A DNA stretch of 64,000 nucleotides from Microglena sp. YARC (Eukaryota; Chlorophyta; Chlorophyceae; Chlamydomonadales; Chlamydomonadaceae): contig CM039462.1 in NCBI GenBank assembly GCA_022414725.1, positions 122,018,709-122,082,708 on the forward strand. Direction: 5' to 3'. The position numbers and the translations under genes were made by a program. Below, piece by piece: positions 13,144 to 22,098 of this stretch; positions within the stretch are counted from its first letter, which is position 1, and each line of letters opens with the position of its first letter. The notes beneath the pieces were generated by a model that made no database searches, had not been told where the DNA came from, and saw only the letters and a list, made by a program, of their open reading frames with translations.

Positions 13144-13933
13144 GGGCGTGTTTCCAGTGGACCAACAGTTCAACTGTCTATAGTACACCACTCAACCCTA
13201 CAGTTCAAGTTCGAGTGCTGAGCTGGGCCCTAAAACCTCAAGAAGTGCCTTGTCATCACGGCTGCCCCTCGAGCGCGTTCTGGTCCCTTGCCCCCCTCGC
13301 TGCAAGTGCATGCAGCTTGCTCGAAGTTTCCTCAAATCACCGCATCCACCGCTTACCACCGCCAGTGTATTATTTCGCTGCGCTCTTCACTTCCATCTGT
13401 TCTCTTGCTCCTCCTGCCGCTGCCGCTTCTGCATCTGCTCCGTCCGGTCGAATGGATCGGGTGGTCAGATACAGATTTCGGTCGTATCTGTGGCTCTCGC
13501 TATCATCATTCGAACTGGTTAATTCCCGCCTTTCTTTCATGTCTTCGCCCATCCAACTTGAAATTGGCTCCCAATTACTCGCAACTCGGGGCGTGTTGAC
13601 AGATCTCGGGGAGAATCTGCGAAGATGCTCGCTGCTGTATCACTTTTGTGATTTTGTCCAACGCCCTCCCTCAAAATTTTCCACCGCCCTCCCCCCAAAA
13701 TAGTTGAACTGTTGAGCAATCCCGAACAGGGGGGGGGGGGGGGGGGGGGTGTTCGGGATTGCTCGACAGTTGAACTGTTGAGGGGGGAGGGCGGCAAACC
13801 CTGACGTGGCTGCCCACCTAGCGTGCCACATCGGCGAAAAGTTGAACTGTTGAAGTTGAACTGTGCCAACTGGAAACACTCGTGCCAGGCTGGCGCCCAC
13901 AGTTGAACTATTTGGTCCACCGGAAACACGCCC
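13144..13933. mobile_element. PIF/Harbinger-like non-autonomous element, 790 bp
   Basis: The ends are inverted repeats beginning GGGCGTGTTTCC(A/G)GTGGACC and continuing into AGTTCAACTGT. Both ends are flanked by TAA (13,141-13,143 and 13,934-13,936). A 3-bp TWA target duplication with GGG..TGTTT ends is characteristic of PIF/Harbinger and Tourist-type MITEs; assigning it to that superfamily is inference. Inside, a hairpin built from AACTGTTGAGCAATCCCGAA and its complement encloses a poly-G loop (13,699-13,790), and the motif GTTGAACTGTTGA recurs. No transposase is visible. Confidence 0.6.
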
Positions 13934-13936
13934 TAA

Positions 13937-14455
13937 GGGTGTGTTTCCACAGAGATGTTCGCGTTCCCGGAAACAAAAAGTAAACCCTCCCCGGTGCCAG
14001 GTAGGCAATTTTGTTTCCACAGGGGTTCCCCGGAGTCTCCCCGGAGAATCCCCGGAGTTCCAGGTTGGCAAATCTTCGCGACAGGTCGTCGAATCTGTAC
14101 ACCTGGGTATTTTTGAATATTTCGAAATATTTACGAAAAATGACGGTTAAAAGTACAAAACGGACGATTAACGACTTTCCCCTGGCTTTCTAGGAGAAAA
14201 GTTTTGGGGAACATGGGCGTGTTTCCACAGACGAGTTTGGGCTTTCCCTGGGGTTCGGGGATTTACCTGGCAGCGAATTTTCATCTACGTGGATTCCCCG
14301 GAATCGTTGGGGTGAACAGCTGGGCATTCCCCGAGGCATTCTGGTGCCACGCTGCCATACGCTGTCTGCCATGGCAAGGCAGGCCAAGTTCACGCCCTTT
14401 TTTGTTTCCACTGGTCATTTCGCTACTGGATCAGGCCGTCTTTCGTTTGTTTTAA
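13937..14455 (+). mobile_element. GGGTGTGTTTCC-family repeat segments
   Basis: A second element start, GGGTGTGTTTCCACAGAG, follows TAA at 13,934-13,936. Sequence near-identical to 704-800 follows. 14,044-14,210 is repeated directly at about 16,427-16,595. 14,208-14,455 is an inverted match to 16,985-17,237. This is a mosaic of one family rather than a single intact element. Confidence 0.55.
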
Positions 14456-14502
14456 GCAGTCTCCATCCGTCTCCATGCCCACGCCGCAGTGCGTTCCCTC
14501 CC

Positions 14503-15325
14503 TGTTACACCACGATTCGGGTGTGACACGAATACACGCGCACATGGCGCCGTACAGTCAGATATGAGAGCTTCGAGTAGTAGTTAGGGCGCAGACCTGT
14601 GGAAGGTTCCGTCGCTATAGTAGGGGACCGTCCAATCGTCCCGATCTCTGATCTAGTTCGCCGCCAATTGAAGGGGGCCAAGCCATGGTTTATGGTGACC
14701 TAGAGTCGCCGCCCTCTGAAGGCCTATAAATAGAGTACCTACGCCTGAGTCTTTAATTATATCCTAATTCACTTGCAACCCCGAGTCAAGAGTCACCCCT
14801 GGAGTAGTCCCGTCCCTTGTCCCAGTCTCCTCTACGTGAGTTGTCTTTGATTCCCCGCATCGCCCTGTCGGACATATCCTTGTCGCGACCCGAGACCCTG
14901 ATTTGCCAAGACCCTGAAGACCCCAGCCCGGCCCAGCGACATATCCTTGTCCCGGCCTCAAGACCCTGAAGACCCCAGCCCGGCCCCTGCGACATATCCT
15001 TGTCCCGGCCTCGAGACCCTGAAGACCCCCCCGAAAGTACGTGCTCAGAGGCAGTACCTGTGGCTGGCATTAGGCTTGTATAGTTAAGATATTGACTAGC
15101 TGTCCGAAGACCTTCTGTCCGACGATCCGCGGTTGCGCGTCCCTTGACCAAGGACGGTAATTGTCGTCCACTAGATTTGGAATTAGATAGATTACGGCAC
15201 TACTCGATTGACTATCAGTCGCTTAGTTGTCAGCCGACACTACCCGACTAAACAGCAGTCGGTGACGTGTGCAGATTGGCCCTACCCTAAAGCGCGCTCC
15301 CTAACTCCTTTTCCTGTGTGTTACA
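14503..15325 (+). mobile_element. Solo LTR, 823 bp
   Basis: The sequence begins TGTTACACCACG and ends CCTGTGTGTTACA, in TG...CA fashion. It is flanked by the perfect 5-bp direct repeat CTCCC (14,498-14,502 and 15,326-15,330). The inverted arm at 510-700 lacks it. A TATA-like box (CTATAAATAG, about 14,723) lies mid-element, consistent with an LTR promoter; the strand is assigned from it. The region after the TATA box holds three to four copies of a unit of about 50 bp containing GACCCTGAAGACCCC and CGACATATCCTTGTC (14,870-15,030). The parent retrotransposon is not in the window. Confidence 0.75.
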
Positions 15326-15470
15326 CTCCCTTCATTCCTTCCTTCCCTCCTTATTTTCTGCCTTCCTTCCTTCCTTCATTCCGTCCTTCCCTCCTCCCGT
15401 CCTTCCTTCCTCCCTTTACTTTTTGAGGTAGACTTCCCTGGATCGGCATGTAGCTGCGCATCACTTGCTC
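15326..15470 (+). repeat. C/T-rich microsatellite (CCTT-type)
   Basis: A degenerate TTCC/CCTT tract. It corresponds to the shorter GAAGGAAGGAAG tract near 650 in the other arm, so it has expanded in this copy. Confidence 0.6.
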
Positions 15471-15717
15471 CCTCGACGATGGAGGCGGACTTCCTTAGAT
15501 CTCGGTTTTGCCCCAAATCGGGAAGATCAGCAGACGTCTCCATGCTCGAAGAAGAGCGATAACACTTGACAACAAATAATAGTTGCAGCGAAACAAAGAC
15601 AATCTTGGTGTGGAAGCAATAAAAGTCTCACAACGTAGAGATTGTATGTGCTGTTGTATTTTTGTGTCACGCTGCATACGTGGATTTCGGGGGAATTGCT
15701 GATGTGTCACCCGGAAA

Positions 15718-15769
15718 GCCGCGAAGACTTCTAGATGGGGGTCGACCCCCATCTGGAAGTCTTCGCGGC
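15718..15769. repeat. Near-perfect palindrome, about 48 bp
   Basis: Arms of the type CCGCGAAGACTTCTAGATGG are mirrored about the centre GTCGAC at 15,741-15,746, with one mismatch (CTAGAT against CTGGAA). It would form a long uninterrupted hairpin. It may be the tip of a foldback element. Confidence 0.7.
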
Positions 15770-15994
15770 AATACCTGTTTTTCGCTCGTTTCTGCCTTGA
15801 AACCGTCGCTTTTTCAAATAATACGAAATATTTAAATATATCCCCGGGATGACAAATCGCCGACCTGTCGCCTACCTGGATCGCCGGAAAGACCCCCGAG
15901 GAGACCCCGAATACCCCTGTGGAAACAAAACATGCTGACCTGGCCCCCCTTGGGAGTTCGCGGCAAGGGAAAAGTCTCTGTGGAAACACGCCCC

Positions 15995-16972
15995 ATGCCG
16001 CCCACCCCTGGAGATTTTGGAGTCTCCCCGGAGTCCATATCAGCATTTCCCGGAGTCCACATCAGCATCCCAGGAGAATCGCCGCAGTGTCGACAGACAA
16101 ATCGACAAGGCGTGTCATTGTTTGCGATTTGACAACTTCAGCTTTTACTTCACAGCGGCTCTCTCTTTTGTTCTGTCGCTTGGGCTTCCCGTGGATTGGG
16201 GTCCAGCAGTTGACCTGTCAGCTCAACTGAACCCAACCGAAACTCCCTGGAGAATCCCGAAGTCCTTCGGGCGAATCAAGGACTTCGGGATTCTCCGGGG
16301 ATTGTCAGTTGGGTTCAGTTGAGCTGCCAGGTCGACTCCTGGAACCTAATCCACGGGAAGGCCAAAAAGGGTGTGTTTCCACAGGAAACACACCCTAACT
16401 TGACACGACGCCCCGGCGTCTCCCCCGAGAATCCCCGGAGTTCCAGGTCGGCAAATCTTCGCGACAGGTCGTCGAATCTTTACCCCTGGTTATTTTTGAA
16501 TATTTCGAAATATTTACGAAAAATGACGGTTAAAAGTACAAAACGGACGATTAACAACTTTCCCCTGGCTTTCCAGGAGAAAAGTTTCGGGGGAACATGC
16601 CGCCCACCCCTGGAGATTTTGGAGTCTCCCCGGAGTCCACATCAGCATTTCCCGGAGTCCACATCAGCATCCCAGGTGAATCGCCGCAGGGTCGACACAC
16701 AAAATCGACAAGGTGTGTCATTGTTCGTGTTGTAACTACTTCAGCTTTTACTTCGCAGCGGTTCTCTCTTTTCTTCTGTCGCTTGGGCTTCCCGTGGATT
16801 GGGGTCCAGCAGTTGACCTGTCAGCTCAACTGAACCCAACCGAAACTCCCCGGAGAATCCTTAAGTCCCTCGGGCGAATCAAGGACTTCAGGATTCTCCG
16901 GGGATTGTCAGTTGGGTTCAGTTGAGCTGCCAGGTCGACGCCTGGAACCTAATCCACGGGAAGGCCAAAAAG
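15995..16972 (+). repeat. Two direct copies of a ~375-bp hairpin-containing repeat
   Basis: 15,995-16,369 and 16,597-16,972 are direct copies offset by 602 bp. Each starts at ATGCCGCCCACCCCTGG, contains the CGGAGTCCACATCAGCAT segment, and ends in a long hairpin: CAGCTCAACTGAACCCAACC pairs with GGTTCAGTTGAGCTG across roughly 120 bp. Between the copies, 16,369-16,395 is a 27-bp palindrome made of two GGGTGTGTTTCC ends joined head to head, followed by TAA. Confidence 0.7.
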
Positions 16973-16984
16973 TCCTGTGGAAAC

Positions 16985-17237
16985 ACACCCTTAGAACAAA
17001 CGAAAGACGGCATGATCCAGTAGCGAGATGACCTGTGGAAACAAAAAAAGGGCGTGAACTTGGCCTGCCTTGCCGTGGCAGGCAGCGTCGGGCAGCGTGG
17101 CACCAGAATGACCCGGGGAATGCCCAGCTGTTCACCCCAACGATTCCGGGGAATCCACGTAGATGAAAATTCGCTGCCAGGTAGATCCCCGAACCCCAAT
17201 CCGGGGAAGGCCCAAACTTGTCTGTGGAAACACGCCC
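16985..17237 (-). repeat. Inverted copy of 14,208-14,455
   Basis: The reverse complement matches 14,208-14,455 almost throughout. Both begin GGGCGTGTTTCCACAGAC and contain the segment ending in the TTCGTTTGTT stretch. The outer edge is a GGGCGTGTTTCC-type terminus. Confidence 0.65.
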
Positions 17238-18140
17238 AAAGACAACGTCTTGCCGCCTACAGAGCTACTCACGCAATCTGGGAACGGTGTCACGGGGTAA
17301 TATTAATACTTCTCGCGGCCTGAAAGGAAAAAATATTCAGAATTATGAAACTATTCAGAATGAGTTTACTAAAAGGGCTCTTGGCGTTAGAGATAACACC
17401 GCTACTGACTTGATCCTGAACTCAATATATAACCTACGTGGGCTCAATGTATTGGATTTGAGAACAAAATCGTTGACCGTAAGGACGATGATTTTCTGTA
17501 AGATACTTGCGATGGGCCATCAAAACGTATGCGGGGAGGCACACGCTGCGCTGTTTCTTCACAATTTCTTCGTCTGTGGCCAGAGTTGAACGTGCCGCAC
17601 GCCATCGAAAACGCCTCAACGAAAGCTTTACGAATCTGCAATCATTGGTCGATTACACCCAGGGTGTAATTAGTGGATGTAATGGAAGACTGGAAGGTAC
17701 ATCCAGTCTGGACGCCTCCCAGAACTTCACAACCAGAGCCGACTAGTTCCCGGCTTGGCAGTTGGAAGCTCAAACAGCAGGAATCCGCGCTTGCTTAAAG
17801 CAACGGATGAAAATAAAATTGAAGGTCAGGGCCAGGGCTGAGGCCGAGGCAAGAACAGCCCAGGCCAAATCGCCCACAACTCCAGCCGAGGCGCCTTCAC
17901 CTGAGCCCTTGACAACAACTTGCATCACTTGCAATACCGTGGTTCAGTGCCCTCCTAGCAACAAGGCCAACCTTAAGTCGCACCGACAAGGCCAGAAAGT
18001 AGTGCATGGCAGCCAAGGCGTCAAAATCTGCCTTTTTCCCCCTCTCTAGGTTCTCCAAGCCACTGCCTGTTTTCCCGCCAAAGCTCCAATCAGTATTGGG
18101 GCCAAAAATCAGGAGCCTAGCCATAAGCGCCAATGTAGCT
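17238..18140 (+). pseudogene. Possible non-LTR retrotransposon fragment and low-complexity frame
   Basis: An open frame ending at 17,589 includes NYETIQNEFTKRALGVRDNT, which loosely resembles the tail of LINE/jockey-type reverse transcriptases (IQRRALRRALGV). No catalytic motif is present and the similarity is weak. A following frame (17,762-18,049) is Ala/Glu-rich and has a Cys pair and a His (CITC...H) that could be a decayed zinc knuckle. Neither has a good start or neighbouring exons. I would not annotate a working gene here. Confidence 0.25.
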
Positions 18141-18356
18141 GAACTGTAACTGGATCAGGCTAGACAAATACTGTACTTTACACGGGTGTCCGGTGGATGG
18201 AGGGGTGTTTAACTGCCTGAGGCCCCTTGGGCCCCCCACTGTTGTATCTCATGAGACTCCTCTGACTGATGTTATTAATCAAATACACTGTGTAAAAAAT
18301 GGAAGTGCAGATGAAATTCACTACCGTAGTTGCAGCCTACCTCTTATTACCGAAGA

Positions 18357-18452
<96 letters not shown>
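18357..18452 (+). repeat. (GT)n followed by a ~30-base G tract
   Basis: About 32 GT repeats run straight into a long poly-G tract. The same compound arrangement is at 28,765-28,814. A separate G tract of about 25 bases lies at 18,584-18,609. Confidence 0.9.
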
Positions 18453-18453
<1 letters not shown>

Positions 18454-18609
18454 CGCTTATACATAAGCCAAACCACGTTTGTAAGATGGCCAACTGATAG
18501 AGCTCGACGTTAGGGTCAGTATACTCCATACTTTCATGACATGATTATTATTGGTGAGGAAGATATTGGCCTTTAAAGCCAATGGGGGGGGGGGGGGGGG
18601 GGGGGGGGG

Positions 18610-19283
18610 TAAGGGCAAAAAAAAACTTCACGGCGTGAGGTGTCAAAAATAACTTCTTGATGGCCCCCTGGATACTTGCTAGAGAATGTTCTTATGGTAA
18701 CCAGACATAGCAGCACACACTGCTGGTATCGTGAATGACAAAGATACGTTCAGAGATTAAGTGGCAAATAACATTTCTCTTATATTTTTCAAGATGACCA
18801 GACCTCACTGAGCAAGATTGACCCAGGAAAATTTGATGAAGACATCTCCTAAATAACAGACATTGACTGGCACTCTCCAAGTACAGTGAACCCCAGGAAG
18901 CTTGGTGATTACCAAGGAAACGGTATTACATCTATGATTAATGCAACTTGGATGATGTCAGATGATAGCAATTATAGTTCCACTTACACTAACTAATTAA
19001 ATAACAAGGATGATATTAAATGCATAGCAAGACTAAGTTTTTGAGCTCACAATCTTAATGTTGAATCTGATAGGAGTGCCTCTAGTTCTAGATGAACTTG
19101 TGCAGGCCTCACCTGATGGTGTCCTAATGGGACAGATGCATGTGAAGAACAAAACCTAGATGTCGAATATAGAAGGACAAACCAGACTCAATCAGGATAC
19201 TGGGGCAACAACCTAGCTATACTTTTCTGGTGATGCGTCAAGCATCTTCTGATAGTACCAACAACTCGTTCGTTTGATCCTGG
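18610..19283. other. Intergenic, nothing recognised
   Basis: AT-richer sequence with no convincing coding frame, splice pattern or repeat. Confidence 0.35.
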
Positions 19284-19291
19284 GTCGGTAT

Positions 19292-19484
19292 CAGAAGGGC
19301 TGTTCAGAAGGACCCCCAGATCTGCGTCCTGGGACACAACCGATTTTGCAGCTTGCGTCCTGAGACCCAATCAACCCACTGAAGCTGCGTCTGCGAGGCA
19401 ACCTCCACACGTTCCTTCTCAGGACGCAACGGACTCTTTGACATTGCGTCCGCGACGTAGGACGCAGCGTCCTGAACAACCCTG
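19292..19484. mobile_element. hAT-like MITE of the GGACGCAAC family
   Basis: This 193-bp element is flanked by a perfect 8-bp direct repeat, GTCGGTAT (19,284-19,291 and 19,485-19,492). One end reads CAGAAGGGCTGTTCAG. The other reads GTCCTGAACAACCCTG, i.e. CAGGGTTGTTCAGGAC on the opposite strand. An 8-bp duplication plus CAGGG ends is the hAT signature. The interior is built of repeated GGACGCAAC / TTGCGTCC words in both orientations. No coding capacity. Confidence 0.75.
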
Positions 19485-19492
19485 GTCGGTAT

Positions 19493-22098
19493 CTACCGCG
19501 GACCCATAGCATCGAAATTATACATGGGTTCTGGGCCTTAACGCTTTGGCGCACACAATGGCATCCTCAGAATTCGCAAACAGGGATTGTGTGATAGTCA
19601 AGATACTCACCCAGTCACCCACCCATACCCATCCTTACCACTCAAACTCACCCACCCGTACACCCCTCTGGGTCTTAAGTGGTGCCAAAGAACTGCCCTG
19701 GTCAACACAATCTCGATGGTGGTCTCAGAATATCATTTGGCGGTCTGAGTAAAAGATAGAAAAAATAGTAGGGTGCCCTGGTGGCTCCCCTGGAAATCGG
19801 CCCTGAGGCTCGTGTGTAAAAAATGTTACAAAAACAGACAATGTGGACCATTTTGTTTTTTAAATGCGTATTGGGGTGTCTGTGCTGGGTCTGAATTATA
19901 TTTTGTGGCCGCCTCCAGTGAAGGCAGAGGGTGACTTAGGTACTTGGACAACCTGGATTGGGGGAGAGGGCGGGGGGGGGGGGAGGGGAAGGACTAAACC
20001 GCAACATAATAGGGACTGAAGAGTGATCTTCAGCAGTCCCGTAGGGACTGAAAGTGTGATGCCCCGCAGGGGGATTTTTGTTTCAGCTAGCAAGCACCAA
20101 CATCTGCTACTTAAACAAGCAACTTCTTTATGCTGCGAGCAACCTCTCTGAGCTCGAAGCAACTTATCGACTTGACACTGCTCTTGAGTGCACAACTTTG
20201 GCTTCCCTTGGTTGAAGCAACCCCAACTGCCCCTCCGCTTCTAGTTCAATGTTATACCAACTTCGATGCCAGACCTACCTATTCCTATGCTATACCTAGC
20301 TACTTCGATACCAGTGCTGCTACGATGCGATACAACTTCGATGAGGCTTTATAGAGGGTACCCAACTTTGTTACTTTGCCGCGGCCATTCATCCCGCGCC
20401 TAATTTCGTTTCCTGTGCTTATTATGTTGGAAGGTGGAACTTTGATGAGGGCACTGTACTTCTAAAAGTACCGAGCTGAATGATGAGTTTCATGCTTGTT
20501 GAGGTTGCATGCAAGATGAAGTAGCCCTTTCATGTTGCATGATGATGAGGTTGCTTGCAAGATGAGGTAACCTTTTCAGGATGCATGATGAGAAGGTTGC
20601 GTGCATGATGAGGTTGCATGCAAGATGAAGTATCCCTTTAAGGTTGCATGATAATAGGGTTGTATGCAAGATGAGGTAGCCCTTTCAGTATCAAGCATGA
20701 TGAGGATGTAAGAAAGATTAGGGGGGGGGGGGGGGGGGGGGCAGAATTGTTTTTTTACTGTCACGCGATCCCGGCACTGCAAATCCGAGGACGCCATTGT
20801 TTGCGCCATATTGTTAAAATCCATAAACCATGTATAAGTTTGTTTTTTCAATGGGTATTCATAAATAGGGGAGGGGGGGAGGTAGCCCTCCTCAGGTTTT
20901 TGAGGCATGGCTTTAGCAGTTTTTCCCCACTCCTGTACCTACCTTATCAACCTTTTCCGTGCCTTCCACACTGGGCTATTTGAGGAGTTCAGGCTCCCAA
21001 CCTACTGTGCTACGCATAATCTTTCTCCAATAACCTAGGCAGGTCCAGTAGAAGAGTTTTTTTATTTTTGATCTACATCATGCGGCTTATGACGTTTTTG
21101 TGTGTTCGCCGCGCGCAAGTCCCCACGAGCTTGGCGCAGCTGGGATTCAGGTGTTTCCATCATGGTTGGTACAATAGGGTCATGTTGCATGCACATGAGA
21201 CACCCATTCAAATCTGATCTGCGCCTTGGGTTGGGGTTCCATGCAAGGTGCCAAGTGCTCATGTATGGTGCTAGAGACTAGGGGCTAGAGGCATCCAAGT
21301 GAGCATGTGTGCCCACAGCACACACCAACATCAGATCAGCACAACATGTTCTGTAGTCTTGACCCCTTGATACTTCCGCACATGCAACAGGGAATTTCGG
21401 GAGGGGGGGCAGTTTGTACTATAGGACTTGTGGCATGTTACTTCACTAGCACAATGGAAACAATCACCAACTGGTTTACATCTGCCTTTTCAATGCTTCT
21501 TAATTTATGATGGGCCATGCATAAAACAGATCATCACATGTGCACTCATACTGAATAGTACCCGTGTCTGGCCTGATTGGACTGGGCTGCAAGACTCACT
21601 TCAGTTTTCTCCCATTCTGATGTCGCGAAGACGTGTGCATTCCGATGATAGGAGAGAGGAAGGAGCTAGAAGGGTCAAATATACGAACTAGACCAACTTT
21701 CCAATTCGCGCTTGGGAAACGCCTAATCAGGTATTTTTCGCGCTGTTTTTGTAGACTCTAGTGGACCTAGGAAACTGAGAACTTACACGAGCGCGAGCGA
21801 CGACAAGAGTGAGAGTGAGAGGCGTGTGCCCTCCCCAGCCTCAGAACCAAGGCTCACACACGGACTGCAGGGGCGGGCAGGTGAGGGGACTGTGGATGCG
21901 GACTGGTGGACCCCTCAGATAATAACCACCCCAACGGTATGCTTTGGGTAACGGAATGGGGTCCTTGGGTCTAAAACCCCCACCCTAATAAGATGAGATG
22001 CTTGTATCAACCTCTCCTGGCATTTCGTAATCTATGTTTTTGCCAAGCGCTGAAGTCTCCACGATATCACTATTAAGAAAACATAAGCATCTGCCACT
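19493..22098. other. Intergenic region upstream of the acyl-ACP synthetase gene
   Basis: No gene recognised. It contains G tracts (19,974-19,981 and 20,719-20,740) and about four degenerate copies of a unit of roughly 55 bp containing GGTTGCATGCAAGATGA (20,490-20,705). The final few hundred bases should include the promoter of the gene starting at 22,099. I see no clear TATA box. Confidence 0.4.

Larger units (their letters stand above)
12951..15612 (-). repeat. Right arm of the long inverted repeat (interrupted)
   Basis: This is the reverse complement of 510-1,015, split by insertions. 12,951-13,140 corresponds to 816-1,015. 14,453-14,502 and 15,326-15,612 correspond to roughly 510-700. The interruptions are Harbinger-like sequence (13,144-14,452) and a solo LTR (14,503-15,325). 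The left arm lacks the solo LTR and so serves as an empty site for it. Confidence 0.65.

Noticed and set aside
13215..13703. 162-codon plus-strand frame (MLSWALKPQEVPCHHG...)
   Set aside because: It lies wholly inside the non-autonomous Harbinger-like element, overlaps other open frames of similar length, and has no recognisable domain.
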